DNA of 64,000 bases from Gymnopilus junonius (lineage: Eukaryota > Basidiomycota > Agaricomycetes > Agaricales > Galerinaceae): contig JADNYJ010000055.1 in the NCBI GenBank assembly GCA_015501075.1, positions 124,001 to 188,000 of the forward strand, written 5' to 3'. Made by a program: the position numbers and the translations under genes. This document shows, one piece after another, positions 22,897 through 34,386 of this stretch; the stretch's first letter is position 1; each line of letters starts with the position of its first letter. Below the pieces are notes generated by a model, which ran no database searches, was not told where the DNA came from, and was given only the letters and a program-made list of their open reading frames with translations.

Positions 22897-23159
22897 TTTT
22901 TACAGAGAGGAAAGAACTGAGGAATAGAAAGAGAAAGCGAACATTATGAAGGCTGATCAGAGCCTGCGAGAGAGAGGTCGAGCATAGTGAAGCACAGACC
23001 TCTTGAGATCACGAAACAGTGCTGAAAGTTGGCTACCGCGGGGAGCTCAACGTTTCTTGCGACACGCTCACTGTGTTTGTGTTTCGCGATGAACCTCGTA
23101 ATTAGCACCCGACAGCGTATCCATTCGTTTAAAGCGGAGCTTGAATTTGGGCCCGTGCG

Positions 23160-24149
23160 TCAAAATATGCTACTCAATACACTATCCAACTGCACATCGT
23201 CCTTCCTCTTTTTCCGGTTCTCATTCTCCTCTTCATCATGCCGTCGTTTCTGCGGCTGGTAGTTGGGTTTTAGTTCGAATTCTTCGCCTTTTTCTTTCTT
23301 TTTTGCTGCCCGCTTGTCCAGAACCTTGGCAAGCTCGACATTCTTCAAATATTGCTGCTGCTCGGTCTTGGACTGTGATAATTCAACGCGCAACTTGGCA
23401 CGGTGAACGGCTGTCTCGTGCGCTGTTCAGAGTCGTCAATGAATCAACTTTCAGCAGAAAGGAGTATAAATACATACCAACTTGTTCGGTTAGCATGTAC
23501 CATTTGAATTTTGGCAAATACTTCATCGTCCAAATGTCATCTCGCCATCGTGAGCCTTTCTTGCCACCGATGGGTTGAGCATTCAGCATTTCAGCAACAC
23601 TTCGAGCAATCTTCTTGTCTTTAAATTCAACCCATCCCTCTGTGTAATGGGCCTTCTTCGTCGCTGTAAATTTCTTTCGTAAATAGGCACGCTTGAAATC
23701 TAAGTGAAGCGGTCAGTCGCCGGATCCTATCGAGAAGATAGATATAGCAAACCCTCCTGCTGGAGGTAGACACGCCCAACCTCCCCAAAAGCACTCATAA
23801 GATGGCGCACTTTTGCAGGGCGCATTCCTGGGGGTATCCTTGAGATATAAATGACTCCTGCACGATCTTGGGCCGCTTTGAACTCTGCCAATGCTTCTGG
23901 AGTCAATGGCTTCAGTTTCTTCGTTCCTACAAATCCTTCGGGATCCATTCCGTCTACAAAACCGTCGTCAGATTCTTCTTCCTCTGAACCCTCATCTTCT
24001 TCGTCCTCTTCATTCACTCGGTCGTCCTGGGTATCATCCTCTAGTTCCTGCAAATCGTCGCGAGACCGAGAAGGGCCGGCTTGGGGAAATTCTTCTGAGA
24101 CATTTCCCTCACTTTTACTTTTTTCGATGCCCTTGATTTTGCTTGCCAT
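23160..24149 (-). CDS. ESF2: ESF2/ABT1-type pre-rRNA processing factor
   Basis: Three exons (24149-23753, 23699-23478, 23422-23160) give 293 residues in frame. An acidic N-terminal third precedes a single RRM beginning [20 protein letters not shown], with [11 protein letters not shown] and [19 protein letters not shown]. The C-terminal tail is helical and Lys/Glu-rich ([20 protein letters not shown]). This order is diagnostic of ESF2, a nucleolar protein of the small-subunit processome that stimulates Dbp8 and is needed for 18S rRNA cleavage. Both introns are 53-55 bp (GTTTGC...TTAG and GTATGT...ACAG). It lies between ARS2 and CBP80 on the same strand. Confidence 0.92.
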
Positions 24150-24490
24150 GAGAATAAGCCAGGTCTTGTTGAAGAAAGTAAGTTATAACGGATGGACTTC
24201 GCAGTACGGCGACGAAAATGACCGCCAAAAGTTGTTGGAAAACAAGTCAAAACAAAAAGGTCCAAGTCACAAGTACTACGAGGACTTGTCGAGGACTACG
24301 TACAAACTACGCAGGGTCAACCGCTGGAACAAGAACTAAACTAAAGGTAGTTTACAACACTAAGTCGTAAGGAATAGGCTTCTAATAAGTTATAGGCGAA
24401 GCAAGATAGAGTATGTAAAGCACAAGCCATCATCATTGTATAAAGATAGCTTTTTCAAAGAGTTTAGAATATTACTGTACGAGAGTCTCG

Positions 24491-27400
24491 TCAGGTTTCT
24501 TGACCAGTACCAATATTCCAAATGAGCTTCAGCAATTCTGCTGCTGGGTCTTTGGCATGATCAAACTTGGCGAACGAAACCGTATACAATGTTGTTGAAT
24601 ATGTGCGCAAATATGGGGCGTACTGCAAGAAGATTTAAGTTAGCACCATAGACAAGCAACAATATTGAAGACCACTAACGGCTCGGCAGAATTGGCGGTA
24701 CCATCCCCATGTCTCCCAAGCGTTCCACTCATCTCGATCCCAGTTAGCGCGGTTGTTCCATGCCTCCTCGGTAATGACAGTACGAGCATGTGGGTTAGCA
24801 TGAGCATCAGTGCTTGAAGGCGCCAGACATTTGACGAATCCTTCAAGAGTTTTTGATAACGCAGTCTTTTGCTCCTTCGTGAGGCTGGAGAAGGCCTTGA
24901 GTGCAGTAGTCAGGGCAGCATTGTCCGTAGGAGGGGCTTCTTTAGGTGCATCGTCTGCTTCATCTGTCAACCATAGAGTTACTACGGCACATTTACAACA
25001 TGGAGTATTCCACACCTTTTGGTTCAGCATCTAAGTCCATGTTCTCATCCGCCCGTGCCTTGACACGAGCCCTGGCATCGTCATCTTCCTTCTTTAAGGT
25101 AGTGACCTTCCTCCTTGCGCTTGTTACGCGTCCATTAGCTTTATCCAGTGCCCCTCTCAATAAATCCCATTCGAAAGCACTTAGATTCATTGGCTTGCCC
25201 AATTCCGCGAGCTGGCCTACGGTAACGCCGTTCAAGAATGTCCACGCAACAACGTCGGTTGGGTCCACAATTTGATATTGCATCAATTTGTCAAAGACAA
25301 TCCCCACCATCTGGCGGTTGTGCTTCCAAAACGAAGCAGAAGCAGTCAAGATGTCTGCTTTGGCCTCAGAATTGGCAGTACTTCCGCTCGATGTTCCGCC
25401 GCTTGCAAGATTGCGTAAGAGGGAGAGGTACCGCTCAACGGCATTGAGGAAGTGGGAAAATGAACGTGATCCTATGTGAAGAAGAGACTGCACCACAATA
25501 GACCTAACGATAGAATCCACGCTATCATGCCCTTCTTCAGCATTCTCGAGACTGCTCTTCAACGAGTCAAGATGAGCAACCACATCTTCTGCTTTGGCCC
25601 GTCCCCGGAATAGATTCAAAACTGCTTGAGCAGCGTCATGATGAGGGTTACCTGACAGAAAGTCAGTCGTGATACAGAAAGAAGAGAATCAGGCATACTA
25701 GGATCCTCGTACTCGTATGCAGGTCCAGGCGCCTGTTTTGGAATAGTGTAAGCATCTGGAGCTTGCATTGACTCTGGAAGGGTCTTCATGATCCGTTCGT
25801 GATATGCTAAGCGAATTTCGAATTCAACAGCACGGCGCATGAAAGCACGGCGAGGGTGTTGAACAGGTAAAGATAAATCAGGAACCCTATACCAATATCA
25901 GAAAACGCGTCGTCAACGTCAGATATCCAAGAAACGTACCATTCTTTCCACACCCAGGCAAATCCAAAGTTACTCATATGGACTGCGAACCATTCCGCAA
26001 AGCGCCTTGCAGACTCGACGTCTAGGCCATCAGACAAAGAGGCATAGAGTTTACGGATTGATTTTCCAACGGCAGGACCAACTGTCGATGGCGAGAGCTT
26101 GCATAATTCTGTGATCAAGGCGATGTAATAAATTGATTTCTTTGAGGACTCGGGTAGAATCATATAGGCTCCAAGTACGGTCTACGGAACGAAATCATTG
26201 ACGACAGAATTAAGCCGCGTGAGTAATACAAACTCACCTCGATAACGGTACTTTCTAATTGCCAGTCTTTTGCAGGCAGGGGGTCGGTTGTGGCCGGTGC
26301 CCCAGGCTTAGGCTTGAAGGTGCCAGGCAAATTCCACTTTGGATATTCAAGTAAGAGTCGGGCACACTCTTTGCGATTGACTTCAAATATATCGATGATG
26401 TCAAGCAGAGCAGTTCGGAGGACATAACCGTGTGGAGTATTTGGGTCGGGTGATACCTATGCAAAGTGTGATGAGCTTCGCCCATAAAAACTGTACAGAG
26501 AGGAACAATCGACTCACATCTTCAGGGAATAGGCGAGAGAGGAATTCTGGCCATTCTTCTTGCTTAACCGGTGCTTCCTCGCCGGAATCTGCTGACATTG
26601 AATCAAGCTCTATAATTTCAGGTGGTACCAAGACTACCGGCAACACGTAAGGTGTCAAGGTGGCGGAATCAATTTCAGGGTACTTTTTATAAGGCTGTGG
26701 TACGCAATTTTCGATTTCCTTGAAATCCGACTCATTGAGAGCTGTTAAGGAGCTTAGAAGGACATCAAGAAGCTAGATCCTTCAGCAATGACGAAAGTAA
26801 AAGAAGGACGGGGGGCTTACCTCCACGGTGTTGAGAGTCGGTATATCTTGACTGGAGATTCGGGAAGATGGACAAACGAGCCATTTTTGCTGAGCTGTGG
26901 TGTCCACATACACATTGATAGCGTTGATAATTTCTTCTACGCCACTCGGTGATTCTGCTTGAAGAATGGTCCCTGCCTTGAAGCATCAATCAGTATTCTG
27001 TCATTCTCAGAAGACGATGAAAGTCGCACCATGAGCAAACCTTCTCCAGCGCATAATGCTGCCCGTTTTGCTCGTCCATGAGATACACCAAATTCATCTA
27101 AAACGGTTGTAAAGGAGCGAAGAAGCGAAAACATAGAATCTATTGAAACCAACTTCGCCACTGTCAAATGGGCAAAAAAATGGATCTGCAAACCAGTCAA
27201 ATAATTGTAGCCTAGAGTGTACGATTGAAACTCACGCATAAACGTGTCTCTCTCCATGCTACCTTGTCGACATAAGACTGAAACCCTTTCCAGAAATCTT
27301 CCAATACAAGGCGGCCGAGTGGCGACTCCTCCGTAACAGCAGCCTCAGATGGGTTATGCAAGAGTCGCAGAAGAGCGGCATAAAAAGGTATTTTGTATGG

Positions 27401-27824
27401 CTGTTCCGTTACCCTACGTTTCGTCAGAACGACAAGAATTGGATGAGTGGAGGTTATCTACCCAATTAGCAACGCCTCTGAAAGTAGAGGAATATTACGA
27501 GGTAAATGGTCCCTAATTGACTGTTCCACGCGCGGGATTTCTTCCACAGGGTCCTAAACAACGCGGTCGGCCTCGTGTCAGCTCAAAGTTGTTTTAAGCT
27601 GCAAGACTGTAGCGGTAGCTCACCACTTCTCCGAGTTTGATTATAGAAGTTTTGAGTTTATCGTCTGGAGTCTCATGCCGCCGTTCATCATAGTCGTCTG
27701 CATGTATAGAAAGTCGGATAGCAGTTCATAACAGAAAGATAGCCCAACACAGTTACTGTTCCTCACCTCTGTCTCTTGGATAGTATCGCTTGCGGTATCC
27801 TCCACGGTTGTGACGTTCACTCAT
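24491..27824 (-). CDS. CBC1: Nuclear cap-binding complex large subunit CBP80
   Basis: The start is MSERHNRGGYRKRYYPRD at 27824. The last exon ends in KLIWNIGTGQET and a stop at 24491. Many short introns split a helical protein with family features: an N-terminal MIF4G-like block (IPLLSEALLIG, IPFYAALLRLL), a middle block (SIYYIALITELCKLSPSTVGPAVG, FAVHMSNFGFAWVWKEW), the VLNLFRGRAKAEDV region and the C-terminal HNRQMVGIVFDKLMQYQIVDP and EEWNAWETWGWYRQF-like segment. CBP80 holds CBP20 on the m7G cap and couples it to splicing, export and ARS2. I find no frame break across more than 3 kb, which matters when judging the breaks seen elsewhere. The 5' exon order was read by eye and individual splice sites in 27270-27780 are less certain. 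Confidence 0.92.
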
Positions 27825-28442
27825 GTCTTAGGCAGCTACTGCAAGAACGTTGGGCCCTAGACTTCAGATACCAAAGTTTACTTGTTGACCACTTTTCAAG
27901 CTCGTCGTTGTAGTCTCCAGGACAGAGGTAAGCTCGACGTTCAACCAGTTCAATTTCTGAATCTGAGCAGAATGGGATGCGGTTACATTAAGTCACATGA
28001 TCTCTGACATTTTTTCTACTCCGAAATTGCTAACATTTTTTAATTGGATGTCACAAGCAACAAGTGTCTTCGTAAAAATGAATGCAGATAATTAACATTA
28101 AATACATGACAAGTTGAATTACATGAATGAAATGAAATTAAGACGGAAGACGAAAGACGCATTCATGGCTACGAATTAATCGACGAACGTGAATTGCAGT
28201 CTGGCAGAGATAAAAAGAGCAGAAAAACGGGGTGCGCTAGGTCGAAAGCGGGGAGAGAGATAAGGCGAACATAGTTGACTAGCTGTCGACTCCTAAGTGT
28301 ATCACGACGGTGGTCGATGATATCACCAGACGAAGCCCGATGCTTCGCCACGCTCTCCAATGACCTCCAAACACGCCGCGGGTATAGTCACAGACAAAGA
28401 TAGAAAAGACAAGAAAATGCTTTCGAATATCTGTACTTGGCA
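27825..28442. other. Intergenic, nothing recognised
   Basis: The 5' flank of CBP80 (27825-28000) and an AT-rich stretch around 28020-28170. A 63-codon frame at 28169-28360 (-) lies downstream of the next gene's stop and has no motif. Confidence 0.4.
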
Positions 28443-29592
28443 TCAGGCCAGTTCGTCGGCGGCCGGGCCTGTTGTGTCACTGCCGGCCTTTTTAGAGGCC
28501 TTATTCTTGCTGCGACGACGGTGCCGACGACGACGACGATATCCCTGCTCAAGATCAAAGCCTTGAGTAGGTGCAGAAGATTCAGAGGTGACTAAATGAA
28601 AGGTCAGTTATTAATTCATTGACAAAGGATCGATGTTGACTTACAGGTGTAGGTTCTTCCAAAGATACTGGGTCCTCCTCTGAACTCGCCACGACGTCCG
28701 CGTCAATAATTTGTGGTGCATGGATCGATGCGCAATGGGCTCGAGATCCAGAGGCAGAGGTGAAGCGAGCGTTGGGTGCATATGCGGGAGGATGAGTGGG
28801 TGTTTCATAAGAGGAGATAGATGTAGACTAAAAAAGATAAATAGTCAGAATTTGCGTAGATCGTTGACAAAATCGATTTACAGACTCGCTGACAGAGTTC
28901 GACTTCGACCCTGTATTACCACAAATTTGTGAATTGAATGTGTTGGGTCGGGGAGTCGAAACACCGAAAAATGACATTGAAGATACTTCCTGGACACTTG
29001 GGCAGGGCGAAAATAGCAAAGGCGATGGCCTGGGTCCAGAAATAGGGAAATCCAAGGAGCACTATCGATGAACAGAATAAGGATATATGGGTCTTTGGTG
29101 GCAAGACCACGTACAGCAGTTTCTTGCAAAAAAGTTCCGTCGTCGACGAGATCGTCCCAATCTGTAGATGTGCTGTTCTCGAGGAAGGCGTTGTCACGAA
29201 GGAAATCTGCCCCGTCGTGCAGTTCAGTATCAACAATAGTCCATTTTGCGAAAAGGGAGGCCTTTATATCGTCAAGCATTGGCACAAGGAATTCGTCGAC
29301 ATCAACCCGTCCAATCTCCAGGCTAGCATCCGTTGACCAATTTGACTAGGCATTACGATGTAAGTAGGCGACATGGCTAGAAGGACTCAATTAAACTTAC
29401 CTGAGCGCAGATGTGTTCCTGCATTTCTTCCTTGTCTAGATTCAGAGCCAGTTGCTCGTGGGACACCGTTGCCTTCTCCGAATCCTCGAAAAGACCCGAA
29501 AGACAGCAGATGACTGATAAAAGATAGAGAATGATAAGGGGAAGAATTGGGACAATATAGTCGCGGAAAGACGCCAGGAAACCTTTCAGCAT
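28443..29592 (-). CDS. Unrecognised single-pass membrane protein with Arg-rich C-terminus
   Basis: Exons 29592-29401, 29345-29115, 29061-28882 and 28827-28645, plus a last exon near 28590-28443, make about 310 residues. Near the N-terminus is one strong membrane segment (IVPILPLIILYLLSVICCL). An acidic domain follows (VDEFLVPMLDDIKASLFAKW, STDWDDLVDDGTFLQETA). Then come a Ser/Pro-rich linker (YETPTHPPAYAPN), an acidic patch and a basic tail (RRRRRHRRRSKNK) ending in DELA. Intron borders are GTAAGT, GTACGT and GTAAAT with TAG acceptors. Joining exon 4 to the clearly coding tail needs one extra base at the GTAAGT donor, so a single-base deletion is likely there. I do not know the family; a type II or tail-exposed ER or nuclear-envelope protein would fit the topology. 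Confidence 0.6.
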
Positions 29593-29681
29593 GGATGGAG
29601 GATGGGATGCCACAAAACTCGGGCGAATACAAAAGTGGGGGACCTCCGCGAGTGAGGTTGAGCAGACATGACTGTGTTGTC

Positions 29682-30596
29682 TTATACTTGATTCATGCGC
29701 CAAAGGAATTGTGTGGCCAGTTGTTGGAGTACGAAATGGAGGCCTGGTATTGCTGCGAGCTTCCGACTTGTGAAATGCGACTTGTGTCGCTCTTTTACGG
29801 AAAGCATCGTAGAGAAGCACAAAAATGAAGATGATCGACAGTGGCCCCATACGTTGAGAGTTACCGAGAGAGGTTTGCCATCGTCCACTTCAGAAGTAAT
29901 GGATGGAGGCGGTGGCGGTGGCGGCGGAGGTCCTGATCCCTGGATGGGTGCATGAGGCGCCGTCGGAGAGGATGGACGTGAAGGAGGTCCTGGAAGCATA
30001 TAAGACGAGAACAAATAGGAGTCCGAAGGGAAAGCAACATACCGGGACCACCAGAAACCGACGGTAAGGGAGGATCGCCTTGTGGGTCTTCTCCAGGAGG
30101 CAAACCGTTGTCGTTGGCTAAAAAAAGAGTATGGCAATGAACATGCATCAAGCACGGAAGCATACAACTAACCCGCTCTCGTGTGCGACCGCAGGTGGTA
30201 ATTACGGCCGCGAAAGCCATCTAATGAGGCGTCTCGAGACGAAGACCCTCCCCTGCCGCGCCTTCCAGATGTCCTACTAGGATCAGGTTCCCCAGAAGCA
30301 AAGGTGTTGTGTATCGAGTAACCATTGGCTCCAATGCGAGTAAAAGGGCGTTTCGTGCCATAGAAAGGACCTATGGGATCATTCCCGAATGCAGTCTGAG
30401 CAAGAAGGCCGGCTGCCCCTGTGAAGGCTGCCATCTTTCTGATGCGACCAATGCGATCGCGTCCCTTGAGATTAGAGGGCATAGTGTACGAAGCAGTGTT
30501 GATTGAGGATAATGCAACGTGAACAGTTGGGCTCGATAACCCAGCAAAGATCATTCCGCTGGATATATAAGGGAAACGGGCCAAGGAAAGCGACAT
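29682..30596 (-). CDS. Unrecognised Gly/Arg- and Pro-rich protein
   Basis: The first exon (30596 to about 30171) opens MSLSLARFPYISSGMIF with hydrophobic sequence that could be a signal anchor or mitochondrial leader. It ends with an RGRGGSSSRD stretch. A short middle exon (LPPGEDPQGDPPLPSVSGGPG) and a Pro-run exon (SGPPPPPPPPPSITSEVDDG) follow. The frame closes at 29682 after QFLWRMNQV. The last ~50 codons are less gene-like and could be intron or untranslated sequence. No family recognised. Only 90 bp separate it from the next gene on the same strand, so the two could also be one gene with a different splice pattern. Confidence 0.5.
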
Positions 30597-31068
30597 CTTG
30601 CAAGGGGAGTATTCTGACGAAAAACACAGTGGGCAGGAAACGAAGAAAATTTTGAGGGTATCGAAGTTTATACTTGCTTTTTATTGCATAGTCGGCACCT
30701 CACCGGATGCGATCGTGGTCCAGAATGGGTTATTCATAGTCGATTGCTGTGAACACGCCCGTCGGTTTGGTTGCGGGTACAGATCAGGCCAAATAAGTAG
30801 GCAACTCTGTCAAAATGCGAAACTCACGCGTACCCGTCCAAGGAACAGCCCAAGGGGAGCAGAGATTGCAAATGCGACAGAGTTGTCAATGTGGCAAGGA
30901 TCAAGATGCTTCAAAGTCTGAAAAGGGAGAAATTACCCGAAAAGAGTGTAAACGCATGAATGTCCTCAGCTATGCAACTTATCAGAAATGAGATATATAG
31001 GTTGGATATTGCTCGAAGCATTACGAACTTGGTGTAGTCCTTAGTAGGTACCTGGTCATGCCATCCTA
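30597..31068. other. Intergenic, nothing recognised
   Basis: Lies between the start of the Pro-rich gene and the stop of the IF3 gene on the same strand. A rightward 107-codon frame (30598-30921) has no motif and mixed composition; I leave it out. Confidence 0.4.
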
Positions 31069-31824
31069 TCAAGTAGAGGTCGGACCCCCAGAGCCCAGTT
31101 TTTCCTCCTCTTTTTGTTTCTTTCTCAAAGCCTGTTTTTTTCGCCTTTCCACTTCCTCCTGAGCGAGCTTTCGGACCTCTTCCTCGGTCGGTAAAAGTTT
31201 TTCTTTCTTCACAGTGCTTTGAAAAGATATCCGGGCAATTCCTCTCGTGAACTCCCGTTCGCGCCACTCTACACCCACTCCCTCCATCCTCTTCGCGGCT
31301 TCATCCAATTGTTCCGTCATTTCGAGCGGTGTCGGGTTGCGAACCTTGGCCTTGGGATTGAAAAACACGTCAACGCGGACGTCGCCTTTCTCGAGGTCCT
31401 CTCGGATTTTGCTAAGCTTATGTTCTAGGTCTTGTCCAGCTGTAAACCACGATAGTTGAGCTTCCTTGTTCACGATATGCCTCTTCTGCCGTTCGACTTT
31501 CTTTGTCGCCTTATGTTCCAATTGCTTCATCTTGTCCTCCATTATCGAGAAAATTTGCACGATGGGCGGATGTGGGGAGACAAGCCGTACTATATGCGTC
31601 GACAAGTCGACATCTTCCAGTATTTTGCTTAACTTTTGAGCGTGATGCAGTGTGCCGTCCTTGTCCTTCAGCTGGACGATCTCTTGTTCAATTTGGTGGT
31701 TCTTGGGATATTTGCGTTTCTCTTTCATCCCTCGGACCAGGAGAGGAAGCACATTCAATTTAAGTATTCTTCGAGGTCGTGATAGAGAGACTGCAGCCGA
31801 CCTGAAGGCTAAGAATGTGCTCAT
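31069..31824 (-). CDS. Mitochondrial translation initiation factor 3-like protein
   Basis: A single exon of 251 residues. The first ~30 residues are basic and Ser-rich without acids (MSTFLAFRSAAVSLSRPRR), a mitochondrial presequence pattern. The N-domain-like stretch HQIEQEIVQLKDKDGTLHHA with LVSPHPPIVQIF corresponds to the IF3 N-terminal half. KEAQLSWFTAGQDLEHKL followed by KGDVRVDVFF matches the C-terminal ribosome-binding half. The C-terminus is a charged helix (KKQALRKKQKEEEK). Such proteins (AIM23 in yeast) keep the mitochondrial small subunit free and help start-codon selection. The lack of introns is unusual for this window but not for the family. Confidence 0.85.
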   Translation of the reverse strand: MSTFLAFRSAAVSLSRPRRILKLNVLPLLVRGMKEKRKYPKNHQIEQEIVQLKDKDGTLHHAQKLSKILEDVDLSTHIVRLVSPHPPIVQIFSIMEDKMKQLEHKATKKVERQKRHIVNKEAQLSWFTAGQDLEHKLSKIREDLEKGDVRVDVFFNPKAKVRNPTPLEMTEQLDEAAKRMEGVGVEWREREFTRGIARISFQSTVKKEKLLPTEEEVRKLAQEEVERRKKQALRKKQKEEEKLGSGGPTST

Positions 31825-32425
31825 CGCGTTGTGTGTAGGAACAAAGTGGGCTTGAAGTGTGCCGTAGCGGATTCAACCAGGAAAATCGTGGGAACGGTCT
31901 GCTGCCTTGAAATGGCATCTATTCCCTAAAGCAGTACCCCTTCAGAAAAGTAACTGCTTTGCCCAGCGGCCAGAGTAAATGAGCGCCTTAGATGTTAACA
32001 GGAACACAGCTTAACGGCGCGATTCTGCTGAGTATCGCACTTAAAATACTTATCGGGGTCATTGCACTTATTTCGGGACACCATGTTAATTAGTAAAGGG
32101 GCCTGTACAGTGTACATGACCATACAACCTTCTGTACTCAAATTTCATGATGGGGTCTGACATGAGTAAATTATGGAAAGATACACCTATCCCGGTGTGG
32201 GGTATTGTAAGTACATCTGATATTTTGTTATTGATAGATCAGGGCAATAAGAGGTCCGTGTGGTATCGGTTCTAAAAGTCACGATAACCCAATGACTCCC
32301 ATAACTGGTATACAAAAGAAGGATAAGTTTCCGAGGGACTAACCGATATCGTACACGGGAATGTACAATTTTATCCCCAAGCCTTCGTGCAGAAGCTTCC
32401 GTCTTCGCCTGCACGCGGAAAGATC
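31825..32425. other. Intergenic, nothing recognised
   Basis: The 5' flank of the IF3 gene and the 3' flank of the GPI-type protein. The small minus-strand frame at 32187-32429 has no motif. Confidence 0.4.
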
Positions 32426-33246
32426 TCACAAGCTAAAATAGAGGGCTGCTGCGATACCCAATGACACCACTTTACCTCCCAGCCAGCTGTAGCTCATGCG
32501 TTTGGTGCTGGAGGCGTTGCTAGTCGTGGAGGTCGATGGGGAAGGACTGACTGGAGATGTATTCGAAGGGATGGAAGTCACTGTGCTCTGGGCGAGTTGT
32601 GACGTTGATGAAGTTGAGAATAGGGATGTTTGTGCGGGATTTGACACGGTTATCTGGGCTGTAGGAGAAGGAGAACCGGAAGATGCAGTGCTGCTTGCAG
32701 AGCTAGCGACAGATGAAATTGTTCGGTTCGGATTTTGTCCCGGGAAAGTAAGTTTCGGAAGTGCAAGCGAAAGAGCAGCGCATGCGTCAACTAAAGCTTT
32801 TAGAAAGGGAACGATGAATGTTCCAAAATGAGCCGCATAGTACAACAAGGTGAAGCACATACCATCGAGGTCTTCCTGGGGGACAGAAAAGTCCGTAACA
32901 TTTAAAGCATTTGCTACACATTCAAAGCAATTGAAGTATTCCATTTCAAAGGTTGATTGACAACAAGTGGAAACAGTGCAGCCCTTTTCCATGTTTGACG
33001 GAGTCAGTATTGTAAGAACGTACGTGTTGATTATGACACAGAACTTACTGCGGAAAGGACGCTGTTGACTGGATCGCATGTTGTCTCGCAGCCTGGTGGA
33101 ACATCAGGTACTGAAGTGGTGCCGGTTTGTCGCCTTTCTAGATAGGCAGCTGGGACCCTGATTAAAAGCTCAGATTGTGGCCTTGCGCTAATCTGGGTTG
33201 TCCCCATCACCAACACCATAAATGACAAGTGAGTGAAGGCGAGCAT
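32426..33246 (-). CDS. Secreted Cys-containing, Ser/Thr-rich protein with GPI-type tail
   Basis: Exons 33246-33049, 32983-32863 and 32796-32426 give 229 residues in frame. The N-terminal 22 residues (MLAFTHLSFMVLVMGTTQIS) look like a signal peptide. A compact Cys-rich part follows (CETTCD, GCTVSTCCQ, FNCFECV). The second half is almost pure Ser/Thr/Pro. The end is a hydrophobic segment (SLGIAAALYFSL) after small residues, as for GPI anchoring. The acceptors of both introns are AAAAG, weaker than usual. Proteins of this layout are common on mushroom cell walls; no enzymatic motif is seen and the function is unknown. I would not call it CFEM, because the cysteine spacing differs. Confidence 0.75.
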
Positions 33247-33488
33247 CTCGCAGCTGAGAATCTGGAGCTTCGAGGTCGATTGTGCGCGTAAGAGGCGAAA
33301 AGGAAAGAAGAGGCGCTTGCAGCCTAGCGTATTCTTTTGTCAGTTCTCAGGACCCTACGGATCCATGTGCAACGAACAGAATAGAATCTGCTAATCAGTT
33401 AGGTTAGGGTTTCGATTATCTGATAAGCCAGCTGCAAATTGCTCCCAAAAGCTCCCCAGGTCTAGTTTAGAACCCACTGCTAGCATCG

Positions 33489-34266
<778 letters not shown>

Positions 34267-34386
34267 TCACCTAATTTCTAACTGTTTGGTACGGGGCACT
34301 CTTTCACAGGAGAATTGCAAAGGTCATGTCACTACATGTCCTTCTATCAATGGTAGTAACCATCCCTGCTTACCGAACTTGCTTAA

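Noticed and set aside
30598..30921. 107-codon plus-strand frame
   Set aside because: No motif, no plausible promoter, and overlaps the promoter region of the minus-strand gene.
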